This document shows, in pieces, positions 1 to 11,458 of a stretch of DNA of 64,000 bases. The stretch lies in assembly GCA_036346405.1 (NCBI GenBank), contig CM070562.1:107150999-107214998 (forward strand), given 5' to 3'. A model generated the notes under the pieces. The model saw only the letters and a program-made list of their open reading frames with translations. It searched no databases and had not been told where the DNA came from. Position 1 is the stretch's first letter. The number at the start of each line of letters is the position of its first letter. Origin of the DNA: Phyllostachys edulis. Its lineage: Eukaryota > Streptophyta > Magnoliopsida > Poales > Poaceae. Both the position numbers and the translations under genes were made by a program.

Positions 1-65
1 CCTTCATGCCTAGATTCAATGTAGTCAAACAATGTGACAGCGGTGGATGCAAGCAGCAAGTCTTA

Positions 66-1100
66 GTGGTTGTTTGGATCACCTAGATTACAAATTAGTT
101 TTCAGAAAACAGGTTTTAGTAGGATTTTTTTTATTAAAATATGTTTTTAAGTTGTTGTTCTGTTACAGTGAGTTTATAGATTACTTTGTTTGGATCAGAA
201 AAACTAAAACAAACTTTCATCTATCTGAGTGTTTGGTCACCATTTTCTCTCGCTCATCATCTTGACACAACCTCCCATCCTCTCTTTCCTACTTTCCCCA
301 TCCCACCATGACTCCACCTCGCATCCACCACATCCACTTTCGGCTCCCGAAAGCCCGTTCAAAGCCCCAAGGTCCCAAATCCGTCCTCCCCCATCTAAAG
401 CCATGGGTCTCTGTTTAATGCAATGGCAAGAGAAGAGCAAAGAAAGATCAATGAGGGCGAAAAGAGCGATGGCGGCAAGAGAGCGGGAAGGACACCGGCT
501 GCCCCGAGTCCAAGAAGGCGCCGTCAAGAAGGCTCCACCCAAGGCGGAGCAGCCGACCAGCCGACACGAGGACGGTGTTCGTCATCAAGGTCTGCTGCGT
601 CATGGCGGCTACCATGGTGGCCGTGGCGGCGAAAGCGAGCGAGGAGGAGGAGGAGGGTGAAGAGGCGGCGCCGAAGAGGAGGTGAAGCCCATCATTGTGA
701 GCAGTGGTGCGGTCGCGGACCTCAAGCCGCACCAAGGAAGAGGTGGACGCGATCTGATCGGTCTGGCCAGCTCGGTAGGAGCTCGTCGTCATCGGGGAGG
801 CGTTGGGCGAGAATGGCGGTGGGCACCACCGTAGGTACTCTGGGTCCAAGAGGAGCTACGACTTCGACCAGGAGAGGAGGGGCAGAGGCGTGGACGAGGA
901 AGCTATTGAGAATGAGGATAGCATAAATTCGTTTTGAGAAAAACGATGTTTACTGGTTTTTGGTAAAACTCGGAGTTCTGGTTTTACAGAAAACACGTTT
1001 TCGTTATCCAGGGAGTTAGTTGCATTATCCAAACAAAGTTTTCGCTAAAACCAGTTTAACTAAATCTGGTTTTCATAAAATGCGATATCCAAACAACCCC
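66..1100. mobile_element. PIF/Harbinger (Tourist-like) element carrying a GC-rich segment
   Basis: The ends are inverted copies of a short terminal repeat: GTGGTTGTTTGGAT at 66 and its complement ATCCAAACAACCCC ending at 1100. Both are flanked by TTA (63-65 and 1101-1103), the target duplication typical of PIF/Harbinger and Tourist elements. The outer 150-200 bp on each side are AT-rich with TTTTCAGAAAAC-like runs. The middle (about 290-905) is strikingly GC-rich, holds overlapping open frames on both strands, and looks like captured host DNA. I see no transposase, so this is a non-autonomous element. The source of the cargo was not recognised. Family assignment rests on the TIR and TTA only. 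Confidence 0.6.
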
Positions 1101-1103
1101 TTA

Positions 1104-2195
1104 AATTGCAATCCTTCATTGTGTGCACAACTGAATTAATTGAGAGTTTAGAGCATTTCTGTTTCAGGTTTTCTAAAACAACAGTAGGACGAGATTGGTC
1201 AGGAGGTCCTGTATGTGCATAGCTATTAACGGTAAATGTATTAAGGGGTTTACCTAAGTAAATTAATATATCTCTTTTAGCGATACAGTAAATAAGCTAT
1301 CGGTGAAAACCGTTTATGAATCGGAGTTTCCAATCAAAAGTTATGGTTAAAACAAGAAAAAAAAACATTTATGTACTAACAAGGAACCAATTTTTTGCTA
1401 GTTGGTTGTATACGTATCTGTACTAGTCGTCTAAGAATGCAATAAAGTCATGTAGAGGTTACGGTAAATCTCTTTTAACGATACAATAAATCTCTTTTAG
1501 TAAACACACAGAGAGATTTTTATTTGCAAGACTTATACCATTATGTTACTCTCATCGTCACCAAAATACCAGTGAAAACCGTTCGTGATCTCCTTGATTT
1601 TTATTTGCGAGATCTGTTACTCCCGTCATCACCAAGATACCAGTGAAAACCGTTCGTGATCTCCTTGATTTTTATTTACGAGACTTATACCATTCAAACG
1701 ACTTCTGTTACTATACAGGTAAGGTAAAGCAATTTTTTTCTCGAAATTTCTGGAGATCTCCCCGATTGTCATGCAGATCGTCTTTCATTTTGGCAACATA
1801 CCAGATGTGTCAATCTTGGTGCCTGTTTGTTGCCCTTGCCAACTGGCTGCGTGATCATCCAGAGTCAGGATCTCTGAAACGATGCATTCTCCTCCTGTTT
1901 TTCTTGATGTGGAAAGTGACAAGATGAAAGTATACTTCCTCTGATAACCAGAAAATTAAAGGTGAATTGAACACATGCTGTGGCCTTGCTTCTTGAGATG
2001 TTTTGCAAGACACGGACAAATTCCAAACAAAGACCTCCAAGCTTCTGAGATTTCAATGACTGTTTCTTACTACCTCACTGTGCTAGATGTCTTTGGTCTG
2101 AGTCAAATAGCCTTGCATCCAACTCGATTCGGTCAGTGTCACTGCAATCCCTACGAGTTGCGGTCTCATGTCATGCTCGGTCTTTGATTTGATGT
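1104..2195. other. Unassigned DNA
   Basis: No supported gene. Several short open frames exist on both strands but none gives a recognisable domain. The segment includes the imperfect repeats at 1511-1711. The run around 1735-2190 has gene-like base composition but no convincing exon structure. Confidence 0.4.
1511..1711. repeat. Imperfect 71-bp tandem repeat, about 3 copies
   Basis: The block AGTGAAAACCGTTCGTGATC starts at 1571 and again at 1642, a period of 71 bp. The DNA just before the first copy (from about 1511) is a third, more diverged copy of the unit's second half. It lies in the unassigned left region. Confidence 0.75.
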
Positions 2196-2437
2196 GGAGA
2201 TTGACAGTGCATATCGCCTTCTTGATTTGGATATCCCACTCATGGGCTTCTCTCTCACGCATCTTCTCTCTCTTTCCAAGTTCTCATGGTAATCACATGG
2301 CGTTCACCTAAAGAAAGGAGATTGAGAGTGCATATCGCCTTCTTGATTTGGATATCACACTCATGGGCTTCTGTCTCACGCATCTTCTCTCTCTTTCCAA
2401 GTTCTCATGGTAATCACATGGCGTTCACCTAAAGAAA
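2196..2437. repeat. Near-perfect 121-bp tandem duplication
   Basis: A unit beginning GGAGATTGACAGTGCATATC at 2196 is repeated from 2317 with only a few substitutions (for example GACAG to GAGAG and CCCACT to CACACT). The few differences suggest a fairly recent duplication. It is not within a recognised gene. Confidence 0.9.
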
Positions 2438-4359
2438 GGAACATACACTAACACTAGTAGCGAAATGTGTTTATCAAGAGATTCACACAGCAGATAGCGA
2501 CCGTTCTGCAAACTCCTGACTCGCCAACGCCCAATGCGTAGAACGGAGCACGAAAGCTCTACCAGAAACGTGTAAAGATTTGGATTCGGTATTAGTTTTT
2601 TTTAATTAACCAACGGGAGGATTGCCTGTTATATTGTTAAAGAAAGGCCGCAGCTTTGACTGCGGAACATATTTTAAGGAAAAAAGATCGTAATTACAAA
2701 GGGTTCGGTAATAGTTGTAAGTTGGTAACCCCCTTGGGCCTAGGGCTAGGTTTGAAACACTGAATGCGGGACACAGCTTGTGCAGTGCACGTTCCTTCAG
2801 CTGCGCCAACCTTGCGTTGCTCCTTATCTCACTTAACCAGTTCTCATGCTTTCTTCTTCTTCTTCTTCAAACTAGCGTTAAGCATACAAGGATCCGCCTA
2901 ACTTTGAGTGCGACAGGTTAATCGACTTCCGTTGGATCGGGATCTGATAGCTCCGATCGCCTACGTGTCGCTATTGGGTTAGTGGATGATCAGTTCCTAA
3001 TAATATATTTGTGTTCTTCTTGTTTTGGGGTTTCGGTTAGTCCTAAACTGGTGTATTAATAAAGTAGAAGAAAATATACAGTCATCGGTCTCAACGGGGA
3101 AACACCATAGACAGGAAGAGACTCCCTCTGAACAACTGGCTAAGCAACCTAACACACAAGCTAGGGCAAACACCAACTAGCCACGACGGACGTCGGATGA
3201 CTCTTACCACACACCGCAGCCAAAGGAAAGAATGACGCCCCCACCACCTAAACACGCTAAATTTTTTGATAGTCAAGTTAGCGATGCAGAGGTTAACTAT
3301 CACACAGTGCTTGAGAGAGAAGAGTAGAAGCAAAAGTCTGGAGAAGCAAAGCTCCGTCACGGCCGAAGAACCGCGGCAAGCACTCCACCCTAACAAGACA
3401 ACCATCAAGCCTTTAGAAATGTAGTGGGTGCGGCCGTGCGGGAAACATCCCCTCCGCTTGACAACGATGGTGGACGGCGCGCAAAAGAGACGGCAGCTCC
3501 GGCTCCTCTCCTCTTCCCATGGGGATGTCGACGGTCCTGCCTCTAGATCCAGACTAGCTGTTAAACATGGGGCAGCCACAACGATCGGCCTGCACCTCAG
3601 GACAGCAACCCAACAATCAAGTGTCGTAACTCTTTAGGCCTCTTCAAACGATTGGCCTTCGACAACAGTAGGGTGGGACCTTCTCCAATAGTCAGCATGG
3701 ACAACATACGACGACCAATCCGGAGAGGAAAAAGGATGACAGGAAGGCTTTGGCTCCAATGGTGAGGTAGGCTCTCAGGTGGTGGCGAGCGTTGGTGTTA
3801 TCCGGAGGGGAAGAGGATCGTGATGTCTGCACGGGGTCGGTGGCAACTGGAGGGCCGGCGGCATCTCGAGAGCACCTCGTGGCCGGATTGTTGTATCAAC
3901 ACTCAATAGGTTTATCGACGCCATTGCAGTCTTGAAAACGTCGCGGCCGGAGTAGCAGCAGAAAGGGAGCCGATGACCTGGTGCTCCTCTCCACTTTGTC
4001 AGATCTGGTGGCACTGAGCTGGCTCGTGTCCAGATCCAGTCAGCCTCCTGGTTGACACACCGCCAGATCGACATTGAGCTCCCTGGCTTCGTCAACTCAC
4101 TCGAAGCACCCCTCCCTTGGTTCCTCCCGGTAGACGCACCACGTCGTCGTGGCAACCCGAGGCCCCGAGCTAGGACCGACAACGGTGTCCTCGGGGGCGA
4201 CAGCAATGCCCTGCTGACCAGGACGAGGGCACGAAGGGTCGGGGCCGGTGGTTTATTTGCAAAAACAAAAGCTTAATTCATAAAAACTATTTGAAAATTG
4301 GATTTTTAATGGCTATATAAGTTGGAAATGCTCCAAATATATTTATTTGGTTGATATTG
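2438..4359. other. Unassigned region, partly GC-rich; possible LINE-like tail
   Basis: No gene is supported. Read on the minus strand, 2590-2810 ends in a short conserved-looking block followed by an A-rich tail, which could be a 5'-truncated LINE end, but no reverse transcriptase is present. A TTC microsatellite lies at about 2849-2867. The stretch 3090-4270 is GC-rich with long open frames on the minus strand (for example 3091-3579, 162 codons) that match nothing I recognise. It could be the 5' region of a retroelement or a decayed gene. Confidence 0.3.
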
Positions 4360-5656
4360 TAAAAGTTTAGAGCAAAATACTATATTTCTCTCTTTTCTCC
4401 AAAATCCAGAACTAAATCTGACAAATTCAGTTTCAGCCGGTCTTACCGCCTACCTCCAAGCGATCTGACCGTAGCTATCCGGTCTGACCGCATCATTGCC
4501 GTCGGTCTGACCGAACCTTCAGAGACTTGGCTGTTTTGTTCAACTTTGTTAATTTTCAAATTCCCTCAGCCATTCTTTCTGGTCCCCAAAGCCAAGTTGA
4601 TCCTTGCTATCTTTGCTAGCTACCCTCAAGTATTTTCTTGACTCCATATGCCATTTTGATCATTTTGTGATGTTCTATCATAAAATGGTATTCTTTCTAA
4701 ATGTGGTAGCATTTTTTATCATCTTGACCTCGGCATGAGATTCATCTTTATCTCTACAAGTGATATCATCTTATCCCATCAAAGTGAGATCTAATTTCAT
4801 TCCTTGCCGATCTTACTTCTTTTGATCAAGCTCAAGTACTCTCCGTATACGAGTGGATTCTCTTTCCCTCTTCTCTTTGGATGCTTTCTTTGAAGATCTT
4901 TGCGAGAGAAGTTCAAGCATTTTGAAATTTCAAGTCTTTTCGACATGTGGTATCTACAAGTGATATTTAAAGACTATCCTTCAAGTGTGATCCACATAGA
5001 GACATTTTTGGTGCTTACTGTCAAAGGGAGAGAATTTGGTTGCAAATAATGATCAAAGGAAAGAGGTTGAAGTCATCATAAGTTTTGACTGGATATATTT
5101 CAAAGAGATGACAAAGGAGGAGATTTTGGTTGGATGGAGAAATCCTTTGTGTCAAAGGAGAAGAAAAGAATGTCAACAAGAACCTTTGTTTAAGTGGGAG
5201 TTTTTCTTTGTGAAAAACATATTAAATATTTTGGACTTACTTAAAAAGGGGTAAAGTATTAATATTGGAAAAACTATTTTACCTATTTGCCCAAAATGAT
5301 TTATGGATCTTTATGAATGCATGTTTTTCTCATGAGCATGAGCTAAATTGTTATATCCTTCAATTGTTGCATTCTTTGAATCCAAAATATAGAATGAACT
5401 CCACCAAGAATCAAACATGAATATGTGCATTTTGTTTCATTCCATATATTTGAATGCACACATTTAGGGGGAGTTCAATCTATGTTGTATCATTTCACTA
5501 TTATTGATTCCATTCTTCCATCCACTTATATTAAGGATCTTTACTTTGAAATGTATCCTTTAGTATATAAAGCTTGTGTAGTTGATATATACTCATAATA
5601 ATTCATTTTCAATTATTTGCAAGAGGATTGTCATCAATCACCAAAAAGGGAGAGAT
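4360..5656 (+). mobile_element. 3' internal region of a Sirevirus-like copia element, with polypurine tract
   Basis: This non-coding segment ends in a polypurine tract, AAAAAGGGAGAGAT (5643-5656), directly against the LTR that starts at 5657. Further purine runs, such as CAAAGGGAGAGAATTTGG near 5023 and TTTAGGGGGAGTTC near 5464, give the repeated tract-like pattern known upstream of Sirevirus 3' LTRs. Its last 250 bp are similar, in opposite orientation, to 13929-14330 of the second copy. No gag or pol coding remains. The left limit is uncertain, and a cluster of GACCG motifs at 4437-4520 resembles material in the LTR itself. Confidence 0.55.
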
Positions 5657-7568
5657 TGAAGAATCTAGACCCGCCATTATGAGTTAATGGAGTATTTTGG
5701 TAATTAATGCCAATCATCATATGGAACTAACATTTTCTATGAGTTGAATGAATAGGTTATGTTCCATGATGATGGAGACTTTGGATGACATCATAAGTTG
5801 ATCGTCATCAAGTCAAGGTTCAAGAAGACGATGCATTCTGTGTTGATGTGTATCAAAACTCGGGATGAAAGAAATCATCATGTGTTGATGATGATCAAGT
5901 CAAGATCCCAAAGTGAAGAAGATCATCATGTGTTGATGATATTGAAGTAAGAGCTTGGAGTAAAGGATGCATCATGTGTTGATGCATATTCAAGTCAAGA
6001 ACTTGAAATAAAGGAAATCATCATGTGTTGATAATTATCAAGTCAATGCTCTAGTCTTGAAGAGAAGATGTGTGTCATCAAACTTCAAGTGAATGTGCAA
6101 GGCAAAGGTATGACTAGTTAGGGCTAAGGATGTGTTTCCAGTCTTTTACCGGTCTTGGTGTTTGGTTGGAAGACCGGATTGCTAGTATAGGCTACCGTAC
6201 TATTAATAGGGGTCTTGACTAGTAGCTTGAGAGTGTCATGTGTTGATAGCTCGTCGTGCTTGCTCTAGCTCTCTTTAGCATATTGCCGATATTTGCGAAT
6301 GTGTTTTGCAAATAGTTGAGTCTCATGCATAATCCTTGTAGCATGTGACTTAGTTTGCGAATGTGTTTTGCAAATGGCTTAAGTACATGTACCTTATTCC
6401 TTGTAGTGTGATTCTAAAAGTTGGCAATGTGTTTTGCAACTTGTTGAGAATCTCTTCTTCAACCCTTGTTTGCATCTTGCATCAATTGGCAAATGTGTTT
6501 TGCAAATTGAGTTGAAGCGATTTGCAAAAATCAGCTTTTGGTTCCTGGACCGGTGGCATGAAGGAACCCTGACCGACCAACCGGATCGACCGAACCCTGA
6601 CCGACCGCCATGTGTTGGCGGTCGACCCAAGACCTTGCTAGGGTCGACGGTCAGACCAGATGTGTTCAACGACTAGTTTTATAGTCGTTAGAGCAGGGCC
6701 GGACTGACTGGCCGTATGCCTGCGATTTGACCGGGCTTCGCTGTTTTTCAGCAGAATCTTTCCCAGACGGCTAGTTTTTTAGTGTGAGCAATAAATACCC
6801 ACCTTGGCCGGCCTTGGGTGAGGTTGCTGGTGCCATTACCCATTCCCTTGAGCAAAGTGCAAGCCCTCTCATCTCTTATGTGTATGTGTTGCACTTAGTA
6901 AGCTTAGAGAGCAAACCCTAAGTGCATGTGTCGCATTATGTAGTGGATTGTATATCCATTGATCTTAGATACTTGATTCGTTTAAGTGAGCGTCTCCGAC
7001 TTGTTACTCTTGGTGTTTGCCGACACCTAGACGGCTTGGAGGAGTTGCGCTGGTGATCTTCTACAAGAAGGTTGTGAGAAGACCCGAGCGGTTGTGAGTG
7101 GTTTGATACTCGCCATCTCCCAAGTGGAGGAAGAGCAACCCCGAGTGGATCGAGGTGTTGGTTCGTATTGTGAGAACCGGTCCAAGTGGTTGGACTTACC
7201 TCGGAGGTGCTGGCTCAATTGAGGAGCCGGTCCAACACAGTTGGGCTTACCTCAACGTGGATTAGAGGAGACCGGCAAGTCTCCGAACACCACGGTAAAA
7301 CATCGTTGTATCATTGTGGTTTGTTTTCTTGTGCTTTACTTTGTGCAATTTACATTCCTTGAATTAAATTGCTTACACGTCTTTGTATGATTGCTATCGT
7401 AATCAATAGTCTTATATTGTTGGTGCACTTAGTCAAGACTAGTTGATTTATGTTTTAATTGTGCAAAACCAAATCGTTGTTAGCTTCCGCATTAGAAATC
7501 GGTTTTAACCGAAAGAATTTTAAAAACAGCCTATTCAGTCCCCTCTAATCGGTCTCCTCAGTCTTGCA
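5657..7568 (+). repeat. Sirevirus-like 3' LTR (copy 1)
   Basis: The LTR starts TGAAGAATCTAGACCCGCC just after a polypurine tract and ends CGGTCTCCTCAGTCTTGCA. Both ends match, in inverse orientation, the LTR at 11459-13928. Inside are about five copies of a palindromic ATCATCATGTGTTGATGAT motif (about 5830-6040), four copies of a GCGAATGTGTTTTGCAAA-type motif (6293-6510), and a run of GACCG half-sites (6545-6720). No matching 5' LTR or target duplication was found, so the element is truncated. Confidence 0.7.
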
Positions 7569-7833
7569 CGTGGTAGATATGGTCGCCTCCTGAGTCACCC
7601 GAGAGCGGCTCAAGAGACGCTGTTATGTCCCCAAATGCAGCAAGAGTCTTGATGCATGTGCCATTTTTTGGTAGCTGAGATTTTGATACATGGATTGCGA
7701 AGTACTACTAGCATATACTACTACTTTGTTCACGGTTACTTCTCACTCATGACCATGGCACAAATAACGAGGTAGGCGACATTTTTCTATACAAAGTGAC
7801 CAAGATGGCCTTGATAACTACTCAAATTGATTA

Positions 7834-8687
7834 GGGAAAATTAGCTTAGTGACATCGCGTTAAAACGTAACAGAGGAACGACACTCCGTTCATGACGCAC
7901 TGGAAAATAACATCGCGAACACTGACAAATTAGACAAATGACATCACTGCCAATTACTTCCGTTTCCAGAATTTGTTAAATATAGAAACTGAGCTCAAAA
8001 ATTATAAACTTTTTTGTGGAGCCTCCCGATACAATTTAATTGCTTGTGTATTTTTTTCAAAACTTTATAAATTCTGATTTTGTCTCTAAAATTCATTTAA
8101 ATATACTGTTTGTAGGAATTTTCTAATATAGAAAATGATGTCCAAATATTATGAAATTATTTTTTCAGGCTCCTTACATAGTAGACTTGATTGTGTAATT
8201 TTTCCAGAATTTTACAAAATTAAGTAATGCAATTTCATAATGTCCATTGTGTGAGAGTCTAATATTTCATAATATAAGGATATTATGAAATTGCGTTAAT
8301 TAATTTTGTAAAAATTCTATAAAAATTATACAATCAAGTCCACTATGTAAGAAGCCCTAGAAAAAATCATAATGTTTGGACCTCATTTTATATATTAGAA
8401 AATTACTACAAATATTATAATTAAATAAATTTTAGAGACAAAATCGTAACATATAAAGTTTTAAAAAAATATACAAGCAATTAAACTATGTTAGAGGCTC
8501 CACAAAAAATTGATAATTTTTTGACCTCGGTTTCTATATTTAAAAAAATTTGGAATCGAAAGTAGCTGGCGGCGATGTCATTCGTCTAATTTTTTGGTAT
8601 TCGCGATGTTATTTTTCAGTATGTCACGAACGAAGTGTCGTTCCTCCGATTACGTTCTAACGCGATGTTACTGAGCTAATTTCCCCC
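7834..8687. mobile_element. Mutator-type fold-back element (MITE) with perfect 9-bp duplication
   Basis: The 854-bp element is two long inverted arms of about 400 bp meeting near 8265. The ends read GGGAAAATTAGCT at 7834 and AGCTAATTTCCCCC ending at 8687. The 9-bp target duplication AATTGATTA is identical at 7825-7833 and 8688-8696, the duplication length expected of Mutator-like transposition. The arms share blocks such as ACATCGCGTTA and AGGAACGACAC near the ends. It has no coding capacity and would depend on a transposase elsewhere. Confidence 0.88.
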
Positions 8688-8696
8688 AATTGATTA

Positions 8697-9214
8697 TGAG
8701 TCCACAGTGGTTGAGGGGAGCGGAATGATTAACAAGGTCAAAATAGGAAAGTAATCAAAGTACGCATTGGTAAACGTGAAGATTGGAAGCATATGCTCTA
8801 CCAAGGCAAAGCATCTATATACACACACACGGTAGCACTATTCAGTGTGTGGGCGTAACTCGACGGGCGTCTTTGCTTGCCGCCTTGTTGCCGTACTACC
8901 TCGCGCTACACGCAACGCGCTTCCCGCGTGGGATCGACGGTAAAACACGCACGCGTTGCGATCAGCGGTAAAAGTCTCGGTATCGTCCAATCTAGCAGTA
9001 AAACCCCATATCAAATGGTGAGAGCACACGGGTATAGAGTGACTTCTATACGCATTTACTTTGGTTGTTTCTATGATTTACTGTTAACTGTCTTATTTTA
9101 CTGTGTTTCTCAACCTGTCATCCTTTTACTGCAACCCATGTATAGAGTTACTTCATGTTGTTTATATGCCTACTGTGTGACATATACCGTCATGTGTGCT
9201 CTTAGAGCCAACTG
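8697..9214. other. Unassigned DNA upstream of the FAR1-like remnant
   Basis: No separate gene is supported. The motif GGTGAGAGCACACGGGTA near 9016 is repeated in similar form near 9456 (GGTGGGAGCACATGGGTA), just after the first coding block of the remnant. This suggests a small duplication around introns or flanks of the broken transposase gene. Confidence 0.35.
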
Positions 9215-10299
9215 GTGAGAGCCACCCTGTTCTCGTTCGAGGAGCAACTGGGCAGGGTGTACACGCCTGCGGTGTTCAAAGAGTACAAGGATACCTACTT
9301 CTCCAGTACAGCCTTTCGCATAAGGGCCGATACCACCCGAGATGACCTGTTCCTCGTGTCTCACGGGAAACAGTCTAAGATGTTCTCGTGGTCGCAGCAC
9401 GATTTCAAGGTGGTGGCCGAAGAGGAAACAGGTAGATAAAGTTGTGGATGCAAATGGTGGGAGCACATGGGTACCTTTACTATCTCTAGGCTAATAGTTA
9501 TTGTCCGATCTCTTATACTTTTGATGTCCAGTACATATATTCATTTTACTACCATTGATTGTGTATCTTACTATTAATACATATTTGAATTACCGCCGTA
9601 GGGTTGTTCTGCGTGCACCTGGTGCCGGCGTTCACCCACTTGTAGGTCGAGAGTATCCCCAGCCGCTATGTGCTCCGTAGGTACACAAGGAATGCAAGGG
9701 TATATGTGTCGTACGACAGACACAACCTCTTGTAGGTCGGACCCGATGGGACGACTAAGATGTATCGTCACACCACCTTACTAACAGAGGCTATGGGCGT
9801 GGTGAGGTCAGGGTGCACATCGAGTCTTGCGTACGACAGAGCCATGGAGGTCCTGAAGGTGCTGCAGATGCAGCTTGATACCATACCCAACAACATTGGC
9901 CCGGTGGCTAACGAGACCATTGAGCCCGATGAAGCGGACGACGATACGATCAATCCATCGGTGCCTCCTCTGTCACGGCCCAAGGGTCGCAAACGAGCCG
10001 ATGATGAACCAGAACAAAGTTATGCCCTAGTGGGGAAGAAGATGGCGAGGGTGTGCAACATATGCGCCAAAAATCCGGTCGCAGCAGTACTACCTGCCCA
10101 ACACTACCCAAAAACTCCTCATCCATAGGGCGAGGGGGCAGGAGTGGTAGGGGCAGGGGTAGGGAGAGAGGGAGGAGGGGGCGGGGGCGGGGGCGAGGAA
10201 GGTCTGGTACACGCCGATAGTTGATTCATGAGGACGAATCAGAAGAGGACAACGCTGACAACAGTCTCACCACAGGGTCGGATGACAGCGATACTTGCT
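9215..10299 (+). pseudogene. FAR1/MULE-type transposase C-terminal remnant
   Basis: The first block (9215-9436) encodes FEEQLGRVYTPAVFKEYKD and then FSWSQHDFKVVAEEETG. This matches the conserved stretch just before the SWIM zinc finger in FAR1/FHY3-like and related Mutator-like transposases. A probable intron follows. The next block (about 9599-10299) begins GLFCVHLVPAF, the second half of the SWIM finger, and continues into a charged tail. The tail contains RPKGRKRA, a partial zinc-knuckle-like CNICAKN, a Gly-rich stretch and an acidic end. Stop codons interrupt the second block several times (for example near 9645 and 9735). The catalytic domain is absent. The transposon-derived identity is clear in general; domesticated FAR1-related versus MULE cannot be told from this fragment. 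Confidence 0.6.
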
Positions 10300-11159
10300 G
10301 AATAGTTGTGTTTTTACTTACATTCGAAATACCATTTACTGCATTGTCATATATGTGCCACTGTGTTACATCTGCTAAATGGAAAACAGAGAGCGCTTTT
10401 TCGCTCGTGTTGCATGTTTTATTGTATATCTGAACTCTCTTACTGTAAAAATAACGTTATATTACTGCTTGTTTTTTACTGTGTTAATCATAGTCTATTA
10501 CTAACTTCAGCATATCGATCACTGCTGCTTTTTTTGGTCAGGGAACATAACGCAGCGGTCAGTTACGTCATCTTTGTTATGCTGATATGTGGTAGCGGCT
10601 TTACTGTATGATGACAAATAACATTACTTACTTAAGTTTTATTTTAATTACCATATGCGTAGGAAGACTTTACTTTTAAACCATACACGTTGTTGCTTTG
10701 TCTCCTGATTCATCTCTTCGTCTACCCCCTTCCCCCCGACTCATAAATATGTATCATCAGCTTGCGAATGGTTGAATACGCACAAAGCCCCAAGCCTTTC
10801 CCCCACATTAAAACTCCAAAAATGCAAACACAAAAAATGAACAAAAAATGACTTCAAACTCTTCTTTCGCTCCCTTGCAAACGATGCTTATATCCTAAAT
10901 AGCACTCATATACGAGCAGCTATCTGGATGGAGTCTGATCAAGGTTGTTGACCATGATTATGTCCGCGACCTCCTCCATGCTCCGCCCCTCGTGTCTACC
11001 GGAGATGGTAACTGCAATCATCCACACGTTGTGTCTCCTGCTTAGTTAGACCAATATCCTTGTGTCTGACGTCAGGCAAACCAACCTTATCCTGGAGATC
11101 GTGCTCTCGAGCTACGTGGATCATGTCAAAGCATCCATCCAAAGGCTCGTTTCAAAGAA
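10300..11159. other. Unassigned DNA
   Basis: No supported gene. The first 380 bp are AT-rich and look like a 3' flank of the broken transposase. The part 10910-11150 has coding-like composition on the minus strand but no recognisable domain. It ends at the left inverted repeat of the next element. Confidence 0.35.
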
Positions 11160-11372
11160 CCGCGCTTGTTCTTGCTAAACCACACTTGTTCTTGCAAAAC
11201 TATCACAAAACCACACTTTTTAGAACTAGTTTCACAAAATCACTTATTCTTGCCCATCGTTTCAAAGAACCACACACTTTCGTCACCTGCTACCATTCTG
11301 ACAGGATAGGCCCTCATGTTTACTCAATCACATAACCCCGTTAAGCCGACCTGGAGGGTGCTAGTACGTGGG
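11160..11372 (+). repeat. Left inverted repeat of the Pack-type element
   Basis: Aligns in inverse orientation with 15473-15693 over about 200 bp, ending at the shared GGGCAACCA block. Immediately inside, CAGGGGCGGACC begins at about 11371. This resembles a hAT-type terminus, so the inner border may mark another small insertion. Confidence 0.7.
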
Positions 11373-11458
11373 CAACCAGGGGCGGACCCTCCCTTTGAGC
11401 ATGCTCGGGCGGCCGCCCGAGCTCCCCTCTGGCACGGACACCCCCTCCTAGGCGCCAA

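Noticed and set aside
423..926. Arg-rich open frame of 167 codons inside the PIF-like element
   Set aside because: Composition is a by-product of GC-rich DNA; other frames are as long and none shows a known domain.
2590..2810. LINE 3' end
   Set aside because: Tail and end look suggestive but no coding part or target duplication supports it; kept only as a remark.
3091..3579. Open frame of 162 codons on the minus strand
   Set aside because: Low-complexity, Leu/Cys/Arg-rich translation with no domain; GC-rich DNA gives long frames by chance.
5800..6060. CRISPR-like spaced repeats
   Set aside because: The repeats are imperfect, within an LTR of a plant retroelement, and spacing is irregular.
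11371..11458. hAT-type terminus CAGGGGCGGACC
   Set aside because: Only one end is seen; no inverse partner or 8-bp duplication was found.
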